A DNA stretch of 64,000 bases, taken from the NCBI GenBank assembly GCA_963799395.1, contig CAWCWZ010000032.1, positions 1 to 64,000 of the forward strand, written 5' to 3'. The DNA comes from Bog-752 sp963799395 (GTDB lineage Bacteria > Actinomycetota > Thermoleophilia > UBA2241). Both the position numbers and the translations under genes were made by a program. Numbering within the stretch: position 1 is the first letter of the stretch; the number at the start of each line of letters is the position of its first letter. This document shows, in pieces, positions 53,085 to 62,492 of this stretch. The notes beneath the pieces are model-generated. The model was given only the letters and a program-made list of their open reading frames with translations. It ran no database searches and was not told where the DNA came from.

Positions 53085-53960
53085 CTACGACCTGTCGGTG
53101 AGGCGCCGCCGGGCCTCGGCATACTTGGCGGCCGTCTTGTCGACGATCTCAAACGGCAGCTCGGGCCCGGGCGCCTTCTTGTCCCAGTCGAGCGTCTCGA
53201 GATAGTCGCGCACGAACTGCTTGTCGAAGCTCGGCTGGGAGTGTCCCGGCTCGTAACCGTCGACCGGCCAGAACCGCGACGAGTCGGGGGTGAGCGCTTC
53301 GTCGATCAGGATGAGCTCACCCTCCAACAGGCCGAACTCGAACTTCGTGTCGGCGATGATGATGCCGCGCTCCAGAGCATACGCCACGCCGAACTCGTAC
53401 AGGGCGACGGCCGCGTCGCGCACGCGGGCCGCCATCGCGGCGCCGATCAGGTCGGCGACCGCCTCGAACGAGATGTTCTCGTCGTGGGTGCCGATCGCCC
53501 CCTTGGTCGACGGCGCGAAGATCGTCTCGGGCAGCCGGCTGCCGTCGACGAGACCGGCCGGCAGCTCGATGCCGCAGACCGAGCCGGTGCGCGCGTAGTC
53601 CTTCAGGCCGGAGCCGGTGAGGTAGCCGCGCACGATCGCTTCGACCGGCAGCGCCTCGCAACGGCGGACCGCCACCGAACGGCCCTGGAGGTGCTCCTTG
53701 GCGGGCCTGCCGGCGAACGGCTCGGGGTCGACCACATGATTGGCGATGATGTCGCGGGTGCGCTCGAACCAGAAGTTGGAGAGCTGGGTGAGGACCTCGC
53801 CCTTGCCGGGGATGGGCGTCGGCAGGATCACGTCGAACGCCGAGATGCGGTCGGTAGCGACGATCACCAGCGTGTCGTCGCCGAGGGCGTAGACGTCGCG
53901 GACCTTGCCGCGACTGACGAGCTCCAGGTCGGTCTCGTTGGTCTCGTAGAGCGCCTTCAC
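53085..53960 (-). CDS. purC: SAICAR synthetase
   Basis: 291 aa. Joins aspartate to CAIR in purine synthesis. GKVRDVY, TDRISAFDVILPTPIPGKG, EAIVRGYLTGSG, ADTKFEFG and LIDEALTPDSSRFWP are conserved. Intact. GTG start 7 nt after GGGGAGG. purA is in the window too, on the other strand at 61182. Confidence 0.96.
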   Translation of the reverse strand: MKALYETNETDLELVSRGKVRDVYALGDDTLVIVATDRISAFDVILPTPIPGKGEVLTQLSNFWFERTRDIIANHVVDPEPFAGRPAKEHLQGRSVAVRRCEALPVEAIVRGYLTGSGLKDYARTGSVCGIELPAGLVDGSRLPETIFAPSTKGAIGTHDENISFEAVADLIGAAMAARVRDAAVALYEFGVAYALERGIIIADTKFEFGLLEGELILIDEALTPDSSRFWPVDGYEPGHSQPSFDKQFVRDYLETLDWDKKAPGPELPFEIVDKTAAKYAEARRRLTDRS

Positions 53961-53984
53961 GTACGTGCCTCCCCTTTCGCGGTC

Positions 53985-55799
53985 TCAGGCGATCAGCTCG
54001 AGCAGCGCCGCGGCGGCGGCGCGCGGTCCCCGGCTTTCGAAGCCCGGCAGGGCGAGTCTCGTGCGCAGCTGGCCGACGAACGCGCCGCTTTCGAAGACCG
54101 CCGCGAAGGTGCGCTCGGCCAGCGCGTCGTGCTGCTCCCGCCGCTGCGCCGGGCCGAAGATGTTGGCGAAGTAGTTGGCCACGAGGCCGCTCGACGAGGT
54201 CGTGCCCTTGGACAGGGCGCGGCCGTCGCGAAAGACGGCGAGGGCGGCGCCCGGGTCGGCGAAGCGCTCGACGATGGGGTGGGCATCGTCGACCGGCTCG
54301 AAGTTGTTGGCGTAGAGCAGCACGTCGACCGGTTCGCCGCGCTGCACGTCGTCGAGGGTAGTGACCGGCAACACGACCCGGGCGTTGACCTTCTGCGGGC
54401 TCATGATGATCGCCCGGTCGATCTGGCCGATAGCATAGCCCTGCTGCAGGTCGTCGAGTCGCACGAAGGCGCCGATCTCGGTGCCGTAGCCCAGCACGCG
54501 CGAGCGGCCGTCGCGCTCGACCACCTCGAGGGCGCCCATGTCGTCGGCGACGATGGCGAGCTCGGCGACCCGACCGCCCGCGTCGAGACGGAGCGCCTCG
54601 AGAGTCTCCGACTTGCCGGTCGCCGTGTCGCCGACGAGCAGCACGCCGGCCGCCGCGCCGCCCGGCAGCACGAGCCTCGTGAAGGCGCCGTGATAGGGCA
54701 TGAGGCCGCGCTTCATGGCCGCCACGTTGTGCAGCGTAAGGATCATCTTCTTGAGGTAGCCGAAGTAGGCGAAGCGATCGTCGAGCGGCAGCGCTCCGAC
54801 CAGCAGGCCGTGGGCCACGTCGTCGAAGAACACGGTGGGCTCAGAGCCGAAGCGCGCCAGGGCGTCGGCGGGGGCACCGTAGAGCAGCACGGCGTCGGGT
54901 CCGCGCGCCACCTGCTCCGCGCCGGCGAGCTCGAACAGGTTGGAGAGCGAGAGACCGAGGCCGAAGAAGCGCTGTTCGACGTAGACGAACACTACGAGGC
55001 GGCCGACGATCGCCGGGTAGCAGAGCCAGCGGTCGGGGTCGAGCCGCATGCCGGCGAGCGGGTCGTCGGTCACCTCGGCGAAGATGCCGGAGCGGGTGTT
55101 CGCCGGCGGGTCGAGGATCAGCGGCGGGTACATGAGCACGCGGGTCACGAACGGGATGCCGTCGAGCAGCGCGGCATAGCCGCCCGGCACGGGCCAGGGC
55201 CGCGGCGCGACGATGACGCCGAGCTCGGCGCCGGCGTGCACCTGCCGGTAGACGAGCGGATGGGCGCCGGTGACGTTCTCGGCGACGTCGCGATACAGGT
55301 CGCGCACGAGCGCCGCCAGCGCTTCGAGACTCGCGTTGAAGGCCCGGTAGGCGCCGCCGCCGTGGGCGACCGGCCCGGCCGCGGCGTGCTCGACGAGGAA
55401 GCGGTCGAAACCCCGCCAGTAGTCGTAGAGCCCTTCGACGAACCGGTGCAGCGCCGGGCGTCGTTCGAGCAGCGGCGCATGCTCGCGCGACCCCCGGGCG
55501 ATGCGTTCGAGAGGGTTGTGGGCGAGCAGACGCAGCAGATCGACCAGCGTCGCGCCCGCCGCCGGCCTCTCGCCGTCGATGCCGAGGGCGTCGAGCAGCG
55601 GCGCGTCGTGGGCCGCCAGATGGGCCAGGTAGAGGGCGACGAGACGTTCGAAGGCCTTGCTCTCGACTACTTCGCGGGTGCTCGTGCAGACGGCGCCCTG
55701 AGCGTGCAGGACGAGCTGGCCGGGGTCTTCGTCGAGGCGCAGCAGCGGCACGCCGGTTCCTTCCTGGACTGCCCTGGGGGCGAGCCCTCTACCTGTCAC
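53985..55799 (-). CDS. HprK/PEPCK-like P-loop protein of unknown function
   Basis: 604 aa. The C-terminal half carries an HprK/PEPCK-type P-loop: VGDTATGKSETLEAL at about residues 385-399, preceded by PYHGAF and followed by IVADDMGALEV, like the VADD motif of HPr kinase. The N-terminal 340 residues, with PLERIARG, NTRSGIFAEVTDD and VFVYVEQRFFGLG, are not a domain I recognise; PTS HPr is not in sight. It is distinct from true PEP carboxykinase, lacking its full active-site set. GTG start. Adjacent to UbiA and purC. Confidence 0.6.
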   Translation of the reverse strand: MTGRGLAPRAVQEGTGVPLLRLDEDPGQLVLHAQGAVCTSTREVVESKAFERLVALYLAHLAAHDAPLLDALGIDGERPAAGATLVDLLRLLAHNPLERIARGSREHAPLLERRPALHRFVEGLYDYWRGFDRFLVEHAAAGPVAHGGGAYRAFNASLEALAALVRDLYRDVAENVTGAHPLVYRQVHAGAELGVIVAPRPWPVPGGYAALLDGIPFVTRVLMYPPLILDPPANTRSGIFAEVTDDPLAGMRLDPDRWLCYPAIVGRLVVFVYVEQRFFGLGLSLSNLFELAGAEQVARGPDAVLLYGAPADALARFGSEPTVFFDDVAHGLLVGALPLDDRFAYFGYLKKMILTLHNVAAMKRGLMPYHGAFTRLVLPGGAAAGVLLVGDTATGKSETLEALRLDAGGRVAELAIVADDMGALEVVERDGRSRVLGYGTEIGAFVRLDDLQQGYAIGQIDRAIIMSPQKVNARVVLPVTTLDDVQRGEPVDVLLYANNFEPVDDAHPIVERFADPGAALAVFRDGRALSKGTTSSSGLVANYFANIFGPAQRREQHDALAERTFAAVFESGAFVGQLRTRLALPGFESRGPRAAAAALLELIA

Positions 55800-55824
55800 C
55801 AGACACTACCACGCCGACCGCCGG

Positions 55825-56743
55825 TCAGAGCGTTCGCGCGAGGGCCGGCAGGAGCGCCACGAGCAGAACCGCCGCCGGATAGAGACTCACGCGGTCGACG
55901 TACGCTGCCGCCTCGGCGCTCGTCGGCTCGTGCCACAGCTTCGCCCCGGGCCAGGCCACTACGAACACCCCGGCCACGAGAGCGAGGTCGTTGAGCGGGC
56001 CGCCGGTCATGGGCAGCGTCACGGTGGCGGCGAGAGCGGCAAACCCGACGACGCAGGCGGCGCGAGCCGCCACCAGAGGACCGTAGACGGTGGCGACGGT
56101 GGTCACGCCCCGGAGGCGGTCGGCCTCGACGTCGACCAGGCCGCGGGCGATGTCGCGGCCTCCGATCTCCCACAGCGCGAGGAACCCGAAGACGGTCAGC
56201 GCCCTCGGCGAGAGCGGCGCGACGGCCGCCCAGCCGGCGAGACCGCCGAACCCGACCAGCGCGCCGGCCGCGACCGTCCTCCAGGCCGTCACCGAGCGCA
56301 GCACGCCGTAGACGACGTCGAGGGCCACGGCCGCGCCGAAGCACAGCAGGCACACGGGAGAAAGCGTGGCGGCGAGCGCCGCGGCGAGCGCGACCAGCGA
56401 CAGCGCCCATACCAAAGACAGGCGCCGGCCGCGGGCGAGCCGGCGGCGGCGGCCGACGCCGCCGACGCCGCCCCGGACCTCTCCGGCCGCGACGATCCGC
56501 AGGCCGGCGGCAGCGTGCCGCTCGAGCACGTCCTTCAGCGAGACAATGGCACGAGAACCGGTGGTCGCAGCGACCGCGCCGATGAGCGCGACGCGCAGCG
56601 AGGGAAGAGCGCCGAGAGCGAGCACGGCGCCCAGGGCGGGCGGAGCGACCGACAGAAGGGTTCTGCAGGGCGTGCGACGAGTCGACCAGGGCGGCGACAC
56701 GCCCCGCGTCGTGACGTTCGACGACGTCGTGCTGTTCGGCCAC
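55825..56743 (-). CDS. UbiA-family prenyltransferase (one frameshift)
   Basis: About 306 aa, 7-9 TM helices. The second Asp-rich motif is clear (GRDIARGLVDVEADRLRGV...TT). The first is degenerate (SLKDVLERHAAAG) where NDxxDxxxD is expected. Starts GTG with AEQHDVVERHDAGRVAALV; a +1 insertion near 56662 interrupts it before LLSVAPPALG. Could prenylate a quinone or lipid precursor. Confidence 0.78.
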
Positions 56744-56891
56744 GGCAGCCGTTCGGCGAGCGATGGTCGGTCCTTTCGTTCGGAGATACCCGGCAGGATA
56801 CCCGAACGGCCACCGAGATTCCCGTTCGCTTGCCGGGACGGGCGGACCGCACGCGAATGGACCGGTGCGGGCGAGCGCGCCGGGGCGAGAA

Positions 56892-56935
56892 GGGGGGCGC
56901 GGGCGGCGGGCTTTCGCCCGCCGCCCGCGCCCCCC
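56892..56935. terminator. Terminator after sod
   Basis: Perfect 19-bp stem (56892-56910 with 56917-56935) with loop CTTTCG, directly beyond the sod stop on the minus strand. No T-tract. Confidence 0.85.
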
Positions 56936-56945
56936 GACCGTCTCG

Positions 56946-57539
56946 TCAGCCGGCGACGTTGCGGGCCGCGAACTCCCAGTTCACCAGGCTGTCGCAGAAC
57001 GCCTGGACGAAGTCGGGACGGCGGTTCTGGAAGTCGAGGTAGTAGGCGTGCTCCCACACGTCGCAGGTCAGCAGCGGCTTGACCGGCGGGACCGGCATCT
57101 CGGCGTTGGCGGTGGTGACGATCTTCAGGGCGCCGGCATCGTCGACCAGCCAGGCCCAGCCGCTGCCGAACCGGCCGACGGCCGCCGCTTTGAACTGCTC
57201 GACGAAGGCGGCGAGCCCGCCGAAGGTGGCTCCGATCCTGTCGGCCAGGGCGCCGCTCGGGACGCCGCCGCCGCCCGGCTTCATGGACTGCCAGAAGAAG
57301 CTGTGGTTCCAGACCTGGGCCGCGTTGTTGAACACCCCCGCCCTGGCCGGGTCGCCGGCCACCGCGCCGATGATCTCCTCGAGGCCGCGGCCGTCGAGAT
57401 CGGTGCCGGCCACGAGCTTGTTCAGGTTGTCGACGTAGGCCCGGTGGTGCTTGCCGTAGTGAAAGCTGATCGTACGGGCCGACGTGACCGGCTCGAGCGC
57501 GTCCTCGGCCCAGGGCAGAGGCGGCAGTTCAACGGCCAT
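56946..57539 (-). CDS. Fe/Mn superoxide dismutase
   Basis: 197 aa. Metal ligands in HYGKHHRAYVDNLN, WNHSFFW and DVWEHAYYLDFQ. The residues around the metal (GSGWAWL, GGLAAFVEQFK) lean towards the iron form, but metal choice is not certain. Cytosolic: no signal peptide. ATG 6 nt after AAGGAGG. Last gene of the redox set. Confidence 0.95.
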   Translation of the reverse strand: MAVELPPLPWAEDALEPVTSARTISFHYGKHHRAYVDNLNKLVAGTDLDGRGLEEIIGAVAGDPARAGVFNNAAQVWNHSFFWQSMKPGGGGVPSGALADRIGATFGGLAAFVEQFKAAAVGRFGSGWAWLVDDAGALKIVTTANAEMPVPPVKPLLTCDVWEHAYYLDFQNRRPDFVQAFCDSLVNWEFAARNVAG

Positions 57540-57626
57540 GTTCTCCCTCCTTTTCGCTTGCTTTGCGAACGAACTGCGGCGACGCAGGCGCCCGCGCCGG
57601 GGCGCCGCCGTCGCGAACGACGACCG

Positions 57627-58014
57627 CTAGACGTCGACCTCGATCGCCTCGCCGGTCACCCGGACCGGCCAGGTGGCGAGGCCTTCGACGCGGATCTTGC
57701 GCTGCAACCGCTGCTCGACGTCGAGCGCGCGCCGGGCGGACGCCGGCAGCGGCTCGGCGCCGAAGTAGCGGTCGAGCGGGTAGGCGAGGACCGTGCCGTC
57801 GCGCACGTCGAACTGCGCGAAGTGCAACGGGCAGGTGAGCACGAAGCCCGACAGTGCGCCCTGGTCGAGCGGCGCGTTCATGTGGCCGCAACGCCGGCCG
57901 ACGGCGTAGAACGTACCGTCGCAGTTGGCGAGCGTCGCCTGGACGCCGCCGAGCTTCACGAACTTCAGGCCGCCGACGCGCGACGTCGCTCACCCTGGCG
58001 ACTTCAGTCCACAC
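57627..58014 (-). CDS. Rieske-type ferredoxin 1 (one frameshift)
   Basis: About 129 aa. Cluster motifs RRCGHMNAPL and TCPLHFAQFD give C-x-H ... C-x2-H for a 2Fe-2S centre. The N-terminus WTEVARVSDVA joins LKFVKLGG after a +1 insertion near 57985. Non-heme-dioxygenase style, soluble. Lies directly after the FTR gene. Confidence 0.83.
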
Positions 58015-58020
58015 GGCGCC

Positions 58021-58359
58021 TCACCCCTCGAGCCCGAGCTCGCTCGCGGCGATCTGCGGCAGGGCGGCGGGGTCGGTCACGTCGGTGTGGACGAAGAGTC
58101 CGCACCAGCAGCGCCGCATGGCGTCGAAGTGCGCCCGGTGATAGGGGATGCACGGGCAGACGATCTTCATGTCGTGGTCGCGCTCGCGGGTGCGGACCTG
58201 GCAGGGGCAGTACGGCGCCCCCTTGGTCTCTTCGAGCACCGCCTCCTGTTCGAGCAGAAAGTCGGCGAGCTCGCGGTCGGGGGTGAACTTGTAGCCCATC
58301 GCCCCGACGAGCGGCGCGAAGAACTCGCGCAGCACGGCTGTCCGCGCTTCGTGGCCCAT
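58021..58359 (-). CDS. Ferredoxin:thioredoxin reductase catalytic subunit-like
   Basis: 112 aa. CPCQ...CPCIPYHRAHF...CWCGLFV with spacing CPC-X14-CPC-X13-CWC, in place of the plant CPC-X16-CPC-X8-CHC. All six Cys for the 4Fe-4S centre and adjacent disulfide are present. No variable subunit is seen. The ATG overlaps the glutaredoxin stop by 1 nt (TGATG). Electron donor in a non-photosynthetic host is unknown. Confidence 0.88.
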   Translation of the reverse strand: MGHEARTAVLREFFAPLVGAMGYKFTPDRELADFLLEQEAVLEETKGAPYCPCQVRTRERDHDMKIVCPCIPYHRAHFDAMRRCWCGLFVHTDVTDPAALPQIAASELGLEG

Positions 58360-58616
58360 CAGGTCTCGATCCCCAGGAGCTGCGCGTACCGCTCGGGCGC
58401 GTAGCCGACGATCACCTCGGCGCCGATCTTCACCACGGGATAGGCGCGCGAACCGGAGAGCTCGAAGGCCTCGCCGGCCAGGCGGTCGCCCTCGTCGTCG
58501 TCGACCAGATCGAGGTCGACGGCTTCGAAGACGACGCCGTTCTCCTCGAAGTACTGCTTGGCCTTGCGACACCAGGGACAGGTGCTCAGGGCGTAGACGA
58601 ACACCGGGTCGCTCAC
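58359..58616 (-). CDS. Glutaredoxin / NrdH-like protein
   Basis: 85 aa. Active site STCPWCRKAKQYF near residues 11-23, cis-Pro region YPVVKIG and GYAPERY. CPWC is intermediate between CPYC (Grx) and the NrdH type. GTG start. Placed before FTR, it is the obvious candidate for FTR substrate. Confidence 0.88.
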   Translation of the reverse strand: MSDPVFVYALSTCPWCRKAKQYFEENGVVFEAVDLDLVDDDEGDRLAGEAFELSGSRAYPVVKIGAEVIVGYAPERYAQLLGIET

Positions 58617-58628
58617 GCTTCCTCCTCG

Positions 58629-58937
58629 CTAGAGCTCGACGAAGATCTCGCCGTCGGCCACGCGCACGGGGTAGGTCGGGATGGAGATCTCGGGCGCCTC
58701 GACGAAGGCGCCGGTGCGCACGTCGAACCGCCAGTCGTGGCACGGGCAGGTGATGACGAACGCCTCGCGGGCGCCGGCTTCGAGCGGGCAGGCCATGTGA
58801 GCGCAGCGGTTGGCCACCGCGTAGAGCGCCCCACCGGCCTCGACGAGCAGCAGGCCGAGCCCGCGCGGGTAGACGGGCAGCATGCCGCCCTCGGGCACCG
58901 CGCCCTCGTCCGCCACCTTGATCCAGGAGTCTGTCAA
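58629..58937 (-). CDS. Rieske-type ferredoxin 2
   Basis: 102 aa. NRCAHMACPL and TCPCHDWRFD bind the 2Fe-2S centre. The TTG at 58937 lies 5 nt after GAGGAGG, favoured over an upstream GTG at 58988 with no SD. Intact. First of the four-gene redox run. Confidence 0.88.
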   Translation of the reverse strand: MTDSWIKVADEGAVPEGGMLPVYPRGLGLLLVEAGGALYAVANRCAHMACPLEAGAREAFVITCPCHDWRFDVRTGAFVEAPEISIPTYPVRVADGEIFVEL

Positions 58938-59045
58938 ACGGTCCTCCTCGCCCGCCGGACGCACGACCGGCGTCCGCGATCCGGACACGACCTTACCACG
59001 CTCCAGCGGGGCGTTGCGCCGTTCGCGGCGGGCGCCGCCGGGGCG

Positions 59046-59549
59046 CTACCAGCGCTCGTGGTGGATACGCTCACGATCGTAGCGGTCGGCCGGCGCCTTG
59101 CTCTCGGCGGGGTGGCCGACGGGCACCACGGCGAAGGGGATCACCTCGTCGGGGATGCCCAGCAGCCGCCGCAAGCCCCGCACCCGCTCGTCGAGCGGGT
59201 AGACGCCCAGCCACACGGCGCCCAGGCCGAGCCGCACCGCCTCGATCAGGATGTTCTCGACCGCCGCGGCGCAGTCCTGGACCCAGTACTGCGGCCAGCG
59301 CTGACCCTCTTCGACCCCGCACACGACGATGGCGAGCGGCGCCTGCTCGAGCATGCGTGCGTAGGGGTGCACCGAGGGGATCTCGGCGAGGGTGGCCCGG
59401 TCGGTCACGACGACGAACCGCCACGGCTGCTGGTTGCCGGCCGAGGGCGCCGCCATGGCGGCCCGCAGCAGGCGCTCGACCTGCTCGCCCTCGACCGGCT
59501 CGGCCGTGTAGGCGCGGATGCTGCGGCGGGCAAGGACGGGGTCGTCCAT
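59046..59549 (-). CDS. Nitroreductase-family FMN oxidoreductase
   Basis: 167 aa. RRSIRAYTAEPVE, AAPSAGNQQPWRFVVV and late GVYPLDERV and VPVGHPAE are typical. It binds FMN and reduces nitro/quinone compounds with NAD(P)H. ATG 6 nt after AGGAGG. Same strand as the Rieske-Grx-FTR-sod run, 108 bp upstream of its first gene. Confidence 0.9.
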   Translation of the reverse strand: MDDPVLARRSIRAYTAEPVEGEQVERLLRAAMAAPSAGNQQPWRFVVVTDRATLAEIPSVHPYARMLEQAPLAIVVCGVEEGQRWPQYWVQDCAAAVENILIEAVRLGLGAVWLGVYPLDERVRGLRRLLGIPDEVIPFAVVPVGHPAESKAPADRYDRERIHHERW

Positions 59550-59707
59550 CACGTTCCTCCTGCTGACGCGGCCGGGTCCCGACGGGGCGGGGGTCCCGAG
59601 GGGCGGTCCCGACGGGGCCGGACAGCGATCGTATCAGGCGCGCGCCGCGCGCCGCTTGCCGTCGTGGACGAAAGCGCCGGTCGAGGCTCGCCGACCGGCC
59701 GCGCCAG

Positions 59708-59736
59708 TTGAGTTCGGGCCGCCCTGACAGTAGTAT
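59708..59736 (+). promoter_or_regulatory. Promoter of FAD oxidoreductase-purA
   Basis: -35 TTGAGT (59708-59713), 17-nt spacer, -10 TAGTAT (59731-59736). Start near 59743, about 45 nt before the ATG. AAAAGGGA/TTCCTTTT followed by a T-rich run (59741-59766) lies in the short leader and could act as a weak attenuator. Confidence 0.6.
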
Positions 59737-59787
59737 CTCGAAAAGGGACGTTCCTTTTTTGTTTTCGCCTCCCCCCCGCTGTTCACC

Positions 59788-61182
59788 ATGGATCCGACTC
59801 ACACACACTACGACTGCGTCATCGCCGGGGCCGGCCCCGCCGGCATCTTCGCCGCGCTCGAGCTGGTGCGCGGCAACGGCAGTTCGCGTGCTGCTGCTCG
59901 AACAGGGCCCCGACATCGACCGGCGCGTGTGCCCGGCGCGCGACACGGGCGTGTGCGCCAACTGCTCGCCGTGCGACGTCACCTGCGGCTGGGGCGGCGC
60001 CGGGGCCTTCTCCGACGGCAAGCTCACGCTTTCGCCCGAGGTCGGCGGCTGGCTCGGCGAGTTCGTGCCCAGCGACGTGCTGGCCGACCTCGTGCGCTAC
60101 GTCGACGACGTCTGGATCTCCTACGGCGCCCCGGCCGAGGTCCATGGGGCGATGGGCCCCAAGGTCGAAGCCATCCGCCGCCAGGCGCTCGTCCACGGCA
60201 TGACGCTCGTGGCCTCGCCGGTGCGCCACATGGGCAGCGACCGGGCGGCCGACATCCTCAAGGCGATGCGCGCCGACCTCGAGCCGCGGGTCGCCGTGCG
60301 CACCGGCACGACGGTCGAGAGCATCACCGTCCGCGACGGCGTCGCCACCGGCGTGACGTGCACCGACGGCAGCCGCTTCAGCGCCGACGCCGTGATCGTG
60401 GCGCCCGGGCGCCAGGGAGCGGCGTGGCTCGTCGAGGAGTGCCACCGTCTCGGCGTGGACGTGCGCACCAACCCGGTCGACATCGGCGTGCGGGTCGAAG
60501 TGCCGGCCGCCGTCATGGAGCCGCTGACCAGCGTGCTCTACGAGAGCAAGCTCGTCTACTACGCCCACACGTTCGACGACCCGGTGCGCACGTTCTGCAT
60601 GAACCCGCACGGCGTCGTGTCGGTCGAGAACTACGGCGACGTCGTCACCGTCAACGGCCACAGCTACGCCGACGACAAGACCGAGTACACGAACTTCGCG
60701 CTCCTGGTCTCGACCGACTTCACCCAGCCGTTCGACGACCCCATCACCTACGGCAAGTCGATCGCCCGCCTCGCCAACCTGCTCGGCGAGGACATCATCG
60801 TGCAGCGCCTGGGCGATCTGCTGGCCGGCCACCGCTCCACCGCCGAGCGTCTGCGGCGCAGCACCGTGCAGCCCACGCTCAGCGGCGCGAGCCCGGGCGA
60901 CCTGTCGCTTCGTCCTGCCCTTCCGCCACCTGCGCGACATCCTCGACATGCTCGAGGCGCTCGACGCCCTCGCTCCCGGAGTCAACGCCCGCGACACCCT
61001 GCTCTACGGCGTCGAGGTCAAGTTCTACTCGGCCCGGCCGCAGCTCGACCAGGGGCTGCAGACCGAGGTGCGCAAACCTGTACGCGATCGGCGACGGCGC
61101 CGGCGTCACCCGGGGGCTCGTGCAGGCGAGCGCCTCGGGCGTGCTCGCCGCCCGGTCCATCCTGAACGGGGGGGCAAGCTGA
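59788..61182 (+). CDS. FAD-dependent NAD(FAD)-utilising dehydrogenase (three frameshifts)
   Basis: About 464 aa. N-terminal FAD motif CVIAGAGPAGIFAALEL, then VRVLLLEQG, the Cys-rich CANCSPCDVTCGWGGAGAFSDGKL, FKFYSARP-type VKFYSARPQLD, and LYAIGDGAGVTRGLVQA at the C-terminus. Three +1 insertions (near 59888, 60912 and 61078). Substrate unknown. The stop overlaps the purA ATG (TGATG). Confidence 0.85.
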   Translation: MDPTHTHYDCVIAGAGPAGIFAALELVRGNGSSRAAARTGPRHRPARVPGARHGRVRQLLAVRRHLRLGRRRGLLRRQAHAFARGRRLARRVRAQRRAGRPRALRRRRLDLLRRPGRGPWGDGPQGRSHPPPGARPRHDARGLAGAPHGQRPGGRHPQGDARRPRAAGRRAHRHDGREHHRPRRRRHRRDVHRRQPLQRRRRDRGARAPGSGVARRGVPPSRRGRAHQPGRHRRAGRSAGRRHGAADQRALREQARLLRPHVRRPGAHVLHEPARRRVGRELRRRRHRQRPQLRRRQDRVHELRAPGLDRLHPAVRRPHHLRQVDRPPRQPARRGHHRAAPGRSAGRPPLHRRASAAQHRAAHAQRREPGRPVASSCPSATCATSSTCSRRSTPSLPESTPATPCSTASRSSSTRPGRSSTRGCRPRCANLYAIGDGAGVTRGLVQASASGVLAARSILNGGAS

Positions 61183-62480
61183 TGCCGGCGACCATCGTGA
61201 TCGGTTCCCAGTGGGGCGACGAAGGCAAGGGCAAGATCACCGACCTGCTCGCCGAGCGAGCCGACGTCGTCTGCCGCTTCCAGGGCGGCAACAACGCCGG
61301 CCACACGATCGTGCGCGACGGCGAGGAGTTCAAGTTCCACCTCATTCCGTCGGGCATCCTCTACGAGGCCAAGACCTGCGCGATCGGCAACGGCGTCGTC
61401 ATCGACCCGCACATCCTGTTCGGCGAGATCGACGCCCTGAGGGCGCGCGGCATCACCGTCGACAACCTGCGCATCTCGGCCAACGCCCACCTCATCATGC
61501 CCTACCACCTGCTGCTCGACGGCGCCGCCGAGCGACAGCTCGGCAAGTTCAAGATCGGCACCACGGGGCGCGGCATCGGGCCCTGCTACATCGACAAGTT
61601 CGCCCGCGTCGGCGTGCGGGTGCAGGACCTGTTCGACGAGAAGATCCTGCGCCGCAAGGTGCGCGTGGCGCTCGACGAGAAGAACCAGCTGCTGCAGCTC
61701 TACGACATCGGCACCCTCGACCCCGACCAGGTGACCGACGAATACCTCGCCTACCTCCCGCGCTTCGAACCGTACGTGACCGACACGTCGCTGCTCGTCA
61801 ACAAGGCGCTGGATGAAGGTCGCGAGGTGCTCTTCGAGGGCGCCCAGGGGACGCTGCTCGACATCGACTTCGGCACGTATCCGTTCGTGACGAGCTCCAA
61901 CCCGATCGCGGGGGGAGCGTGCGCCGGCGCCGGCGTGGGTCCGACGCGCATCGACCACGTGGTCGGCGTGGCCAAGGCCTACACCACGCGGGTCGGCGAG
62001 GGGCCGTTCCCGACCGAGCTGTTCGACGACGTGGGCACGGCCATGTGCGAGGTCGGCCAGGAGTTCGGCACTACCACCGGCCGCCAGCGGCGCTGCGGCT
62101 GGCTCGACCTCGTGGCGCTGCGCTACGCGGTCCGGGTGAGCGGCATCACGCACCTCGCCATCACCAAGCTCGACGTGCTCAGCGGCCTGCCGACGGTCAA
62201 GGTCTGCACGCGCTACAAGGCCGGACGCAAGGTGCTCGACGAGTTCCCCGTGCGCCAGACCGACTTTCACCACGCCAGGCCGCTGCTCGAGGAGCTGCCC
62301 GGCTGGACCGCCGACCTGCGCGGCTGCGAGGAGTGGGCCGAGCTGCCCGAAGCGGCCCGCGACTACATCCAGTTCATCGCCGATTTCACCAAGACGCGCG
62401 TGAAGTTCATCGCCGTGGGTCCTGGGCGCGACGAGACGATCGTGCTGCCCCGCTCCATCGGCCGCGGCGGGGCGGTCTGA
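61182..62480 (+). CDS. purA: Adenylosuccinate synthetase
   Basis: 432 aa. GSQWGDEGKGKI at the N-terminus with catalytic Asp and Lys, FQGGNNAGHT, GTTGRGIGPCYIDK, and FEGAQGTLLDIDFGTYPFVT. Complete, intact. Converts IMP to adenylosuccinate with GTP. Confidence 0.97.
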   Translation: MPATIVIGSQWGDEGKGKITDLLAERADVVCRFQGGNNAGHTIVRDGEEFKFHLIPSGILYEAKTCAIGNGVVIDPHILFGEIDALRARGITVDNLRISANAHLIMPYHLLLDGAAERQLGKFKIGTTGRGIGPCYIDKFARVGVRVQDLFDEKILRRKVRVALDEKNQLLQLYDIGTLDPDQVTDEYLAYLPRFEPYVTDTSLLVNKALDEGREVLFEGAQGTLLDIDFGTYPFVTSSNPIAGGACAGAGVGPTRIDHVVGVAKAYTTRVGEGPFPTELFDDVGTAMCEVGQEFGTTTGRQRRCGWLDLVALRYAVRVSGITHLAITKLDVLSGLPTVKVCTRYKAGRKVLDEFPVRQTDFHHARPLLEELPGWTADLRGCEEWAELPEAARDYIQFIADFTKTRVKFIAVGPGRDETIVLPRSIGRGGAV

Positions 62481-62492
62481 CCGACCGGCGCC

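Noticed and set aside
53241..55994. 917-codon plus-strand frame opposite purC and the P-loop protein.
   Set aside because: It is the mirror of the third codon position of intact minus-strand genes; composition is not protein-like.
59741..59766. Strong terminator between nitroreductase and the FAD oxidoreductase.
   Set aside because: The stem is AU-rich with a too-small loop and lies downstream of a better promoter; kept only as a possible weak attenuator.
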